Shown piece by piece: positions 1 to 5,805 of a stretch of DNA of 10,980 nt. The position numbers and the translations under genes are program-made. Location: NCBI GenBank assembly GCA_050184225.1, contig JBFXAN010000202.1, forward strand, positions 1 through 10,980, written 5' to 3'. The notes under the pieces were generated by a model. It searched no databases, was not told where the DNA came from, and saw nothing but the letters and a program-made list of their open reading frames with translations. The DNA comes from JBFXAN01 sp050184225 (GTDB taxonomy: Bacteria; Chloroflexota; Dehalococcoidia; CAUJGQ01). Each line of letters opens with the position of its first letter. Positions within the stretch are counted from its first letter, which is position 1.

Positions 1-1195
1 GATCCGTGACGAGATCGAGCAGGGTGCATTCGTTTGGGACCAGTCCCAGGAAGACATTCATATGGCGGTCGAGGCGCGGCTGACCGAATTGATCGGCGCT
101 GAGTCCGCCGGCAAGCTGCATACGGCCCGCTCCCGCAACGATCAGGTTGCCCTCGACGTGCGCATGTTCGCCCGCGAGGCGATCGACCACACGGTTGAGG
201 GACTCCGTGCGTTGCGGACGGTCCTGGTTGAGCTGGCCGAGCGCCATCTCGACGTGATCCTCCCTGGATACACCCACCTTCAGCGCGCCCAGCCCGTGGT
301 CCTCGGACACCACTTCCTCGCCTATCAGGAGATGTTCGAGCGGGACACGTCCCGGTTTGTCGACGCACGGCGTCGGACTGAGGCGATGCCGCTCGGCGCC
401 GGCGCCCTCGCCGGCGTCACTTATCCGATCGACCCTGAATTTGTCGCGCGGGAGCTCGGCTTCTCCCAGGTCAGCCGCAACAGCCTCGACGCCGTCTCCG
501 ACCGCGACTACCTCGTCGAGTATCACGCCGCTGCCGCGCTGACGATGGCGCACATCTCCCGACTGGCGGAAGAGATCGTCCTCTGGTCCACGGCTGAGTT
601 CGGATTCATCACCCTCGACGACGCCTTCTCGACCGGTTCCAGCATCATGCCGCAGAAGAAAAACGCTGATGTGGCCGAGCTGGGTCGTGGCAAGACAGGC
701 CGGATCTACGGCAATCTGATCGGCATGCTCACCGTGATCAAGGGACTGCCGCTCTCCTACAACAAAGATCTGCAAGAAGATAAGGAAGCGTTCTTCGACA
801 CCTATGACAGCCTGATCGCGACGCTCGATCTCTTCACGCGGATGCTGCCCACGATCCGCGTCAACGCCGAGCGGATGAACGAGGCGGCGATCGCCGGCTA
901 CGCGCTGGCGACCGACGTGGCCGACTATCTCGCGCGGAAGGGTGTTCCCTTCCGACGCGCGCATCACATCGTTGGCAGCCTCGTGCAGGACGCGATCGGT
1001 CAGGGACGCGAGTTGCACGAGCTACCACTGGCGGCCTATCAGCGGCACTCCGACCTCTTCGACGAAGACGTGCTGCAGATCAGCCTCGTGTCGTCGGTCG
1101 ACGCGCGCGACGTTCCCGGCGGCACCGCACCGAACCGAGTGCGGGCGGCCCTCGCCGATGCCCGCCGCCGGCTGACCGCGGAACACTCCTCATGA
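1..1195 (+). CDS. argH: Argininosuccinate lyase, 5'-truncated by the window edge
   Basis: Cytosolic argininosuccinate lyase splits argininosuccinate into arginine and fumarate, the last step of arginine synthesis. The frame is open from base 2, so the true start lies upstream. About 397 residues are visible against roughly 460 in the family, so about 60 N-terminal residues are missing. Counting from the first whole codon, the visible family motifs are EDIH just before the first Met, HTARSRNDQ at about 40-48, GYTHLQRAQP with the conserved His at 92, and the fumarase/lyase signature GSSIMPQKKN at about 212-221, which holds the mobile catalytic serine loop. The C-terminus is complete and ends in TGA at 1193-1195. 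That stop overlaps the ATG of rpe, so the two are probably one operon with translational coupling. An internal Met at 62 should not be taken as the start, because conserved family sequence precedes it. Identification is secure. Confidence 0.97.
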   Translation, partial: IRDEIEQGAFVWDQSQEDIHMAVEARLTELIGAESAGKLHTARSRNDQVALDVRMFAREAIDHTVEGLRALRTVLVELAERHLDVILPGYTHLQRAQPVVLGHHFLAYQEMFERDTSRFVDARRRTEAMPLGAGALAGVTYPIDPEFVARELGFSQVSRNSLDAVSDRDYLVEYHAAAALTMAHISRLAEEIVLWSTAEFGFITLDDAFSTGSSIMPQKKNADVAELGRGKTGRIYGNLIGMLTVIKGLPLSYNKDLQEDKEAFFDTYDSLIATLDLFTRMLPTIRVNAERMNEAAIAGYALATDVADYLARKGVPFRRAHHIVGSLVQDAIGQGRELHELPLAAYQRHSDLFDEDVLQISLVSSVDARDVPGGTAPNRVRAALADARRRLTAEHSS

Positions 1196-1902
1196 CCGCC
1201 AACCACCGGCGGGGATTGCCGGCCGGCCGAACGGTGAAGATCGCCCCGTCCATCCTCGCGGCGGACTTCTCGACACTGGGCGAGCAGGTGCGCGCCGCCG
1301 CCGATGCCGGTGTCGACTACATCCACTGCGATGTGATGGACGGGCACTTTGTCCCACCGATCACCTTCGGTCCGCTGATCATCGAAGCGGTGCGCCGGGC
1401 GACCTCGGTGCCGATCGATGTGCATCTGATGGTGGACAGACCGGAGCGGTACGTTGACGATATCGCCCGCGCCGGCGCGACGCTGTTCACAGCGCACGTC
1501 GAGGCGACACGGCATATCCATCGCGTCGTTCAATCGGTCAAGGCCGCCGGCATGAAAGCCGGTGTTGCGATCAATCCGGGGACGCCGGTGTCAGCGATCG
1601 ACGCGATCGTGGAGGACGCTGATCTGATCCTGGTGATGAGTGTCAATCCCGGCTGGGGTGGACAACCCTTCATTCCGGGGGCGCTGGAGAAGGTCCGCGA
1701 GGTGCGGTCGATGATCGATGCGCGCTCGCTCGCCACCGAACTCGAGATCGACGGCGGCATCGCGGAAACCACGATCGCGGCCGCCGTTGAAGCGGGCGCC
1801 GATATCCTCGTCGCCGGCAGCGCGATCTACAATCCCCGGGAACCAATCGCGGTCGCCGTCGCCCGACTGCGCCGAGCAATCGAGCGAATTCCCGCCGAGT
1901 AA
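1192..1902 (+). CDS. rpe: Ribulose-phosphate 3-epimerase
   Basis: This cytosolic TIM-barrel enzyme interconverts D-ribulose 5-phosphate and D-xylulose 5-phosphate in the pentose phosphate pathway. From the ATG at 1192 it has 236 residues. IAPSILAADF is at 17-26, the metal-binding HCDVMDGHF at 45-53 (His45, Asp47), DVHLMV at 76-81 (His78), the phosphate-binding loop NPGWGGQ at 152-158 and EIDGGI at 185-190 (Asp187). By family knowledge, Asp47 and Asp187 are the acid-base pair and His45, Asp47, His78 and Asp187 hold the metal; all are present. The first 14 residues are an extra N-terminal stretch, since most homologues begin at the residue matching the GTG at 1234. I keep the ATG because it overlaps the argH stop, which favours coupled translation. 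Neither start has a strong Shine-Dalgarno sequence. Confidence 0.96.
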   Translation: MTANHRRGLPAGRTVKIAPSILAADFSTLGEQVRAAADAGVDYIHCDVMDGHFVPPITFGPLIIEAVRRATSVPIDVHLMVDRPERYVDDIARAGATLFTAHVEATRHIHRVVQSVKAAGMKAGVAINPGTPVSAIDAIVEDADLILVMSVNPGWGGQPFIPGALEKVREVRSMIDARSLATELEIDGGIAETTIAAAVEAGADILVAGSAIYNPREPIAVAVARLRRAIERIPAE

Positions 1903-1928
1903 CGGGCGGCTTGCTGACCCACCTGAGG

Positions 1929-1942
1929 CGCCGAAGTCGGCG
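1929..1942. terminator. Small hairpin between convergent genes, possible weak terminator
   Basis: CGCCG at 1929-1933 and CGGCG at 1938-1942 form a 5-bp all-GC stem with a 4-base loop. It lies between the rpe stop (1902) and the end of the converging small ORF (1954). There is no T-tract on either strand, so it is at best a weak or factor-assisted terminator. In a GC-rich genome such a short stem can also arise by chance. Confidence 0.25.
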
Positions 1943-1953
1943 ATGCTCACCGG

Positions 1954-2037
1954 TCAAATCTGAACCTTGATCACAGGCAGCCATTGCAACAACATCGTCC
2001 CACCGAGAAAGATCACAGCCAGCGCGACGTACTTCAT
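1954..2037 (-). CDS. 27-residue single-helix membrane peptide, function unknown
   Basis: This is a 27-codon ORF starting at ATG (2037, minus strand) and ending in TGA. A near-ideal Shine-Dalgarno GGAGGGG sits about six bases before the ATG, which is the main support for its being translated. The peptide begins MKYVALAVIFLGG and ends LPVIKVQI. Residues about 4-23 are almost wholly hydrophobic, with lysines near both ends, as in a single transmembrane helix with a very short tail on each side. The same frame can be extended to a Met at 2136, but that extension is Arg/Ala-rich, lacks a ribosome binding site and looks non-coding. The ORF lies 144 bases beyond the stop of the acyl-CoA dehydrogenase-family gene on the same strand and could share its transcript. 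I do not recognise a family. It could be a small subunit of a membrane complex, a regulatory peptide or a chance ORF. Confidence 0.5.
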   Translation of the reverse strand: MKYVALAVIFLGGTMLLQWLPVIKVQI

Positions 2038-2181
2038 GCGGCACCCCTCCGCCCGAGCCGGTCGAGCCGGATCGGATCTGCATGTCGCTGCACAGGCTAC
2101 CGGTCCCCGCTCGTTCGGCAGCCATGATCGTGGCACTCCAGGGTGGATAACCTGTCCGCCAATGGAGAGGTAGCGCGACGC

Positions 2182-3387
2182 CTACCCTTGCGGCCCACGC
2201 GCCGGCGGCGGTGTTAGCCCAAGCGCCGTTTTGCCGATCTGCTCGCGGGCACGATCCTCGATCGGTGGATGCGACAGTCCTGCCCGCACGTCGCGGTAAT
2301 AGCGCTCCAGCGGGAACTGCTTGTACATGCCGACGCCGCCGACGATCCGCATGGCGAGATCGACGGTGCGAATCGCGTTGTCCATCGCTACCGTCTTGGC
2401 GGCGGCGATGCCTGGCAGCAGCTCACTCCGGCGATCGGGGTAGGTGACCCAATCCTCGGCCGCGCTCAGCACCAGCGTCCGGCCGGCGAGCAGCGCGATC
2501 TCCATGTCCGCTGCCTTCCACTGGACGGCCGGCAGGTCGCTGATCGGCTTGCCGAGGGCCGTGGGCGTGCGGGCGTTGGCGAACTCCACGGCGAAGTCAC
2601 GCGCCGCCTCCGCCACACCGAGATACACCGCCGAGGCAGTGAGGCCGAACCATGCCGTGTTCGCGCCGCCGCGGGCATCCGGCCGTCCCAGGGGCCGTTC
2701 CATCAGGATCGCATCGTCGCCAACAAACACATCGTCGAATACGACATCGTTGCTCGCCGTCGCCCGCATGCCGAGCACATCCCAGGTCGGTTCAATCCTG
2801 ATGCCCGGCGACCCGTTCCGCACGAGGAAGTTCGCCACCCGCGGCGGCGACTCCGGCCCTTCAATCGTTGCCAGGACGATGAAATAGGTGAGCTCCGGAC
2901 TCGCACTGACAAACGTCTTGCGGCCGCTGATCCGCCAGCCCCCATCGACCGGACGAGCGAGTGTTGCCGGCTGTCCACCGCTCGCCGGACTGCCCAGCTC
3001 CGGCTCCGCCGCCGCCGAGTTCAGCAACGCGCCCTCACGCACCACTTCCTGACAAATACTCTCAAACGTCGCTTCGGGCCACGCATGGACCTCCCCCGCG
3101 ATCCCCATCGTCATCAGATGCATATTCATGCTCAACGCCGTCGAGCCGTCACCCCTGGCCAGTGTCAACTGCGCCAGGACCACCTCAAGCAGATCGGCGC
3201 CCATGCCGCCGAAGCGTTCCGCGATCGGCAGCGTGTGGTAGCCGGACCCGCGCAGCGCCGCGAAGTTCTCAAAGGGAAAAGTGCCGGCGCGGTCGTGTTC
3301 GGCGGCCCGCTCGGCGAACGCCGGCACGAACGAGGCGGCCAGTTGCACGAATTTCGTCTGGCGGTCGGTGCGGGGAAAGAGCAGCAT
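2182..3387 (-). CDS. Acyl-CoA dehydrogenase-family flavoprotein, non-canonical active site
   Basis: This is a 401-residue protein with the acyl-CoA dehydrogenase fold. The N-terminal helical domain contains LARGDGSTALSMNMH at 76-90. The middle beta-domain has the substrate/FAD-binding segment NSAAAEPELGSP at 123-134, the GRKTFVS motif at 155-161 and DVLGMRATASNDVVFDDV at 203-220. The C-terminal helical domain has VGGVGMYKQFPLERYYRDVRAG at about 349-370, followed by HPP at 373-375. By family knowledge these enzymes bind FAD and oxidise acyl-CoA thioesters, but relatives (DszC-, SfnC-like) are flavin monooxygenases. The usual loop motif with Gly-Thr-Ser-Glu-Ile is absent; its place is taken by GLSHPPIED. 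Function is therefore uncertain between dehydrogenase and monooxygenase, and I assign no substrate. The ATG at 3387 has only a weak GGA about ten bases upstream, with a candidate promoter before it. The zinc-ribbon gene diverges from it. Confidence 0.85.
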   Translation of the reverse strand: MLLFPRTDRQTKFVQLAASFVPAFAERAAEHDRAGTFPFENFAALRGSGYHTLPIAERFGGMGADLLEVVLAQLTLARGDGSTALSMNMHLMTMGIAGEVHAWPEATFESICQEVVREGALLNSAAAEPELGSPASGGQPATLARPVDGGWRISGRKTFVSASPELTYFIVLATIEGPESPPRVANFLVRNGSPGIRIEPTWDVLGMRATASNDVVFDDVFVGDDAILMERPLGRPDARGGANTAWFGLTASAVYLGVAEAARDFAVEFANARTPTALGKPISDLPAVQWKAADMEIALLAGRTLVLSAAEDWVTYPDRRSELLPGIAAAKTVAMDNAIRTVDLAMRIVGGVGMYKQFPLERYYRDVRAGLSHPPIEDRAREQIGKTALGLTPPPARGPQG

Positions 3388-3414
3388 GATCGTTCCAACG
3401 AGGGAGATGCTTCG

Positions 3415-3444
3415 AGTCTAGGTGTTGTGCTTGCCGCTGCTCAA
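3415..3444 (-). promoter_or_regulatory. Candidate sigma70-type promoter for the flavoprotein gene
   Basis: On the minus strand TTGAGC (3444-3439) and TAGACT (3420-3415) are 18 bases apart. That places a transcription start near 3407, about 20 bases before the ATG at 3387. Each hexamer matches the consensus at four positions. This is a pattern match only and is not proven. Confidence 0.33.
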
Positions 3445-3505
3445 CATACGGCACGAGTTCTCACGGTTCGGGCGAGGAACCGGTAACGCGGCACACTTCG
3501 ATCGA

Positions 3506-3531
3506 GGTAGCGCAGGAGGGCTGAAGCTACC
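3506..3531. repeat. Inverted repeat GGTAGC/GCTACC upstream of the zinc-ribbon gene
   Basis: GGTAGC at 3506-3511 and GCTACC at 3526-3531 are perfect reverse complements with a 14-base spacer. They lie in the 233-base divergent region between the flavoprotein and zinc-ribbon genes. They could be an operator or an RNA hairpin in a leader. A 6-bp match can also occur by chance in a region this size. Confidence 0.25.
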
Positions 3532-3564
3532 GCCGGAAGATCATGCCCGAACCTGTGCCGCCCA

Positions 3565-3580
3565 CTAGCCTCAGTGCTAG
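3565..3580. repeat. Palindrome CTAGC-N6-GCTAG ahead of the zinc-ribbon gene
   Basis: CTAGC at 3565-3569 and GCTAG at 3576-3580 form a perfect 5-bp inverted repeat with a 6-base spacer. The 3' arm overlaps a weak -10-like TAGATG (3578-3583), about 40 bases before the ATG at 3621. CTAG is usually rare in bacterial genomes, so two copies in symmetry are mildly notable. A repressor site or a leader hairpin is possible; neither is shown. Confidence 0.28.
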
Positions 3581-3620
3581 ATGATCCACCGCCGCCACAA
3601 CCGGTCTGAGGTTCGCTTTC

Positions 3621-3830
3621 ATGATGCTGTTCAAGTCGTGTCCCAAGTGCCATGGTGATCTCCTGGTCGAGCAGGATCTCGACGGCGGCACGCCTGATCT
3701 TGCCTGTATCCAGTGCGGATATATCGCCCGGCCCCACGAGCGGGTCGCTCTCGTACACCGGCTCTTCGGCCGCCAGCCCGTGCCTGCACCGGCCTACGCC
3801 ACGGTCCCACTCCGACGTCGCGCTTCGTAG
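3621..3830 (+). CDS. Small zinc-ribbon protein, function unknown
   Basis: This is a 69-residue cytosolic protein. Two Cys-x2-Cys knuckles, CPKC at 7-10 and CIQCGY at 29-34, are spaced as in a zinc ribbon. Cys7, Cys10, Cys29 and Cys32 would hold one zinc ion. Between them is an acidic stretch (EQDLDGGTPDL). The remaining 35 residues are basic and proline-containing, ending PLRRRAS, with no further motif. Zinc ribbons of this size commonly bind nucleic acid or act as adaptors, but nothing here shows a partner. Two Met codons stand in tandem (3621 and 3624); a TGAGG about ten bases upstream can serve either. It diverges from the flavoprotein gene and converges on the OsmC-like gene, so it is probably monocistronic. 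The cysteine pattern makes it very likely a real gene; its role is unknown. Confidence 0.78.
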   Translation: MMLFKSCPKCHGDLLVEQDLDGGTPDLACIQCGYIARPHERVALVHRLFGRQPVPAPAYATVPLRRRAS

Positions 3831-3856
3831 AACGACCCGCATCGGGGATACGCTGG

Positions 3857-3882
3857 CGGCGGGCATACCAGCTTGCCCGCCG
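3857..3882. terminator. GC-rich hairpin between convergent genes, likely shared terminator
   Basis: CGGCGGGCA (3857-3865) and TGCCCGCCG (3874-3882) form a perfect 9-bp stem with an 8-base loop. It lies between the stop of the zinc-ribbon gene (3830) and that of the OsmC-like gene (3922), where a bidirectional terminator is expected. No clear T-run follows on either strand, only TCTTT about ten bases later on the plus strand, so it is not a textbook intrinsic terminator. Confidence 0.5.
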
Positions 3883-3921
3883 TGGCCACTGGTCTTTGCG
3901 GAGTCGAGCCAATACCGCTCA

Positions 3922-4392
3922 TCAGCCGGTTGCCGCTCGCCGTCCGGCGTGGGGTTCGTCTACGGTGTCGGTCAGTCGATCCACGACGACGGGGCGGGTT
4001 TGCAGCGTCCGGTAAACCGCCGATCGAGCGGCGACGGCCAACAGCCGCCGGCGTTGCTCTGCGGAAAGCTCCCCTTCGAGTACAATCACCCGCTCGATCC
4101 GGTCCAGCCGTGCGTTTGGGTCGTCGGGATTCACACTGTCGGCGGCGTACACGCGCTCGTGATGGAGATCGACCCGCACGTCTCGCAGGTTCCAGCCCTG
4201 CCGTCTTGCATACGTCATCAGCGTCATCGAGGTGCATGCGCCCAGCGCCCAGAGGAGCAACTCGTAGGGGTCCGGTCCGAGGTCGTCGCCGTCGGCGCTC
4301 TCCGCCTGATCGGCGTAAAAGGCGTGCGTTCCCGCCACGAGACTCTGGGTACAGTGGTAGTCGCTCAAATGGTGGACGGTCACATTGCGCAT
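3922..4392 (-). CDS. OsmC/Ohr-fold protein with only one of the two redox cysteines
   Basis: This is a 156-residue protein of the OsmC/Ohr superfamily, whose founding members reduce organic hydroperoxides in the cytosol with a cysteine pair. The start is set at the ATG at 4392 because GGAGGA stands five bases upstream. An in-frame ATG at 4425 would add 11 residues but has no such site. The conserved segment GPDPYELLLWALGACTSMTLM (about 39-59) holds the expected peroxidatic cysteine (Cys53). The second conserved region, usually of the form RCPVHRTL, reads RSAVYRTL here, so Ser124 replaces the resolving cysteine. Another Cys, at 14, is outside the motif. LEGELSAEQRRRLLAVA (105-121) matches the family helix. 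The protein may be a non-peroxidase OsmC relative or use an outside thiol; this is inference. It converges on the zinc-ribbon gene and diverges from the aminotransferase. Confidence 0.88.
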   Translation of the reverse strand: MRNVTVHHLSDYHCTQSLVAGTHAFYADQAESADGDDLGPDPYELLLWALGACTSMTLMTYARRQGWNLRDVRVDLHHERVYAADSVNPDDPNARLDRIERVIVLEGELSAEQRRRLLAVAARSAVYRTLQTRPVVVDRLTDTVDEPHAGRRAATG

Positions 4393-4491
4393 CGGCTTCC
4401 TCCGGACGCGGAGCATCGCGGGCACGGTTTCGATCGCGATGACGCCATCGCCTCGCCTGTACCCTAGAGTCCCCCCAGCGTACCGTATCCA

Positions 4492-4519
4492 TTGACGCTG
4501 ATTCCCACGCTTCCATGCT
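4492..4519 (+). promoter_or_regulatory. Candidate promoter for the aminotransferase
   Basis: TTGACG (4492-4497) matches the -35 consensus at five of six positions and is followed after 16 bases by CATGCT (4514-4519), a weak -10. Transcription would start near 4526. That lies beyond the upstream ATG at 4523 and so agrees with the GTG at 4553 as translation start. The poor -10 keeps this tentative. Confidence 0.3.
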
Positions 4520-4552
4520 CACATGGTTCCGTGTCGCGCCGGGAGGCCCGCT

Positions 4553-5710
4553 GTGCTCGCAGATCGCACCCAACTCTTTACGGAATCGGTCATCCGCGAG
4601 ATGACGCGGCTGGCCCTTATGCATGGGGCGATCAATCTGGCCCAGGGGTTTCCTGACTTTCCCGCGCCGGAGGCGGTCAAGGACGCGGCGATCGCGGCGA
4701 TCCGTGACGATCACAACCAGTACGCGATCACCTGGGGCGCCAAACGGCTGCGCGACGCGATCGCGGAGAAGACCGCGCGCTTCTATGGCTACGAGCCGGA
4801 CCCCGAACGTGAGATCACGGTCAGCTGTGGCGCGACCGAGGCGATGATGGCGGCGCTGCTGGCGACGGTCAATCCGGGGGACGAGGTGATCGTCTTCGAG
4901 CCGTTCTACGAGAACTACGTCCCCGACGCGGCGATCTCCGGCGCGCGGCTTGTCTACGTTCCGCTCGAGGAGCCGTCATTTGCGGTTGACGCCGATCGTC
5001 TCCGCGCCGCCTTCAGTCCGCGCACGAAGGCGATCATCGTCAATACGCCGAACAATCCATCGGGCCGGGTCTTTACCTTCGACGAGATGGAAATGATCGC
5101 GGCCCTCTGCCAGGAGTTCGACGCGCTCTGTATCACCGACGAGATTTACGAGCACATCCTCTATGACGAGCACTCGCACGTCAGCATGGCGACGCTGCCG
5201 GGGATGCGCGACCGGACGATCACGATCAGCGGCATGTCCAAGACCTTCAGCGTCACGGGCTGGCGCATCGGCTACCTGATCGCGCCGCCTGAGTTAACCG
5301 ACGGCATTCGCAAGGTACATGACTTCCTCACCGTCGGCGCGCCGGCGCCACTGCAAGAAGCGGCTGCCGTCGCCCTCGCCTTCGACGACGACTTCTATGA
5401 CGGGCTGCGCACGCTGTACGCGGCCAAACGCGACATCCTGCTCGCGGCGCTGACCGATGCCGGCTTCGATGTTGTGCGGCCGGAAGGCGCCTATTACATC
5501 ATGGCCGATATCCGCCCCTTCGGCGCGACCGACGATGTCGAATTCTCGCGCTTTCTCACCAGCGAGATCGGCGTCGCACCGGTGCCCGGAAGTTCCTTCT
5601 ACTTCAATCAGGAACTCGGCCGCACGAAGATCCGGTTCACCTTCAGCAAGAGCGAAGAGACGCTGCAACTCGCCGCCGAGCGGCTGAGCGCGCTCCGCGT
5701 GCGCGCATAG
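4553..5710 (+). CDS. Class I PLP-dependent aminotransferase (kynurenine/methionine aminotransferase-like)
   Basis: This is a cytosolic fold-type I aminotransferase that would move an amino group between an amino acid and a 2-oxo acid using pyridoxal phosphate. I start it at GTG 4553 (385 residues) because GGGAGG lies six bases upstream; the ATG ten codons earlier has no ribosome binding site. Near the start is NLAQGFPDFPAP (28-39). Next come NTPNNPSG with Asn168 region (164-171), TDEIYEHILYD with Asp196 and Tyr199 contacting PLP, and the Schiff-base lysine Lys230 in SGMSKTFSVTGWRIGY. Near the C-terminus Arg361 in KIRFTFSK binds the substrate carboxylate. The AQGFPDF opening resembles kynurenine aminotransferase and E. 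coli YbdL (methionine aminotransferase), but aspartate- and succinyldiaminopimelate-type enzymes are close, so the substrate is not assigned. Length and catalytic residues look complete. It converges on the second acyl-CoA dehydrogenase gene. Confidence 0.93.
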   Translation: MLADRTQLFTESVIREMTRLALMHGAINLAQGFPDFPAPEAVKDAAIAAIRDDHNQYAITWGAKRLRDAIAEKTARFYGYEPDPEREITVSCGATEAMMAALLATVNPGDEVIVFEPFYENYVPDAAISGARLVYVPLEEPSFAVDADRLRAAFSPRTKAIIVNTPNNPSGRVFTFDEMEMIAALCQEFDALCITDEIYEHILYDEHSHVSMATLPGMRDRTITISGMSKTFSVTGWRIGYLIAPPELTDGIRKVHDFLTVGAPAPLQEAAAVALAFDDDFYDGLRTLYAAKRDILLAALTDAGFDVVRPEGAYYIMADIRPFGATDDVEFSRFLTSEIGVAPVPGSSFYFNQELGRTKIRFTFSKSEETLQLAAERLSALRVRA

Positions 5711-5723
5711 CCGGAGCGATTTG

Positions 5724-5794
5724 TTCACCGCAGAGACACAGAGGACGCAGAGAATCACAAAGAAAATCTGTGACCTCTGCGTCTCTGCGGTGAA
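5724..5794. repeat. Long imperfect inverted repeat of the GCAGAG type, possible bidirectional terminator
   Basis: The arms at 5724-5744 and 5774-5794 (21 bases each, beginning TTCACCGCAGAGAC and ending GTCTCTGCGGTGAA) pair at 20 of 21 positions. Inside, TCACA (5755-5759) and TGTGA (5769-5773) pair directly after the right arm. The transcript would therefore fold into one long hairpin with a one-sided bulge at 5745-5754 and a 9-base A-rich loop. The left side also reads as near-tandem copies of CAGAG at 7-9-base steps. It fills almost the whole 95-base gap between convergent stops (5710 and 5806). From memory, CTCTGCGTCTCTGCGGTG-like units recur in intergenic regions of many environmental bacteria. 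Here the element could act as a terminator for both genes. Confidence 0.85.
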
Positions 5795-5805
5795 AGTCCC
5801 CTGGC

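Noticed and set aside
886..896. GCGATCGC octamer, as in the cyanobacterial HIP1 repeat
   Set aside because: Only isolated copies are seen, and GATCG-rich codon pairs explain them in a GC-rich genome.
2269..3486. A 405-codon open frame on the plus strand opposite the flavoprotein gene
   Set aside because: It is a high-GC antisense shadow: Arg/His-rich, without motifs, while the minus strand encodes a clear acyl-CoA dehydrogenase-fold protein.
3564..3583. Resemblance of the CTAGC...CAGTGCTAG stretch to synthetic constitutive promoters
   Set aside because: The match is partial, there is no -35 of that kind, and nothing else suggests engineered DNA; taken as coincidence.
3794..4714. A 306-codon minus-strand open frame spanning the OsmC-like gene
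   Set aside because: It is Arg-rich and motif-free, and covers the ends of three better-supported genes in other frames.
5294..5758. A minus-strand frame beginning inside the inverted repeat
   Set aside because: It is antisense to the aminotransferase, and its N-terminus is only translated repeat sequence. Such repeat-derived leaders are a known source of false hypothetical proteins.
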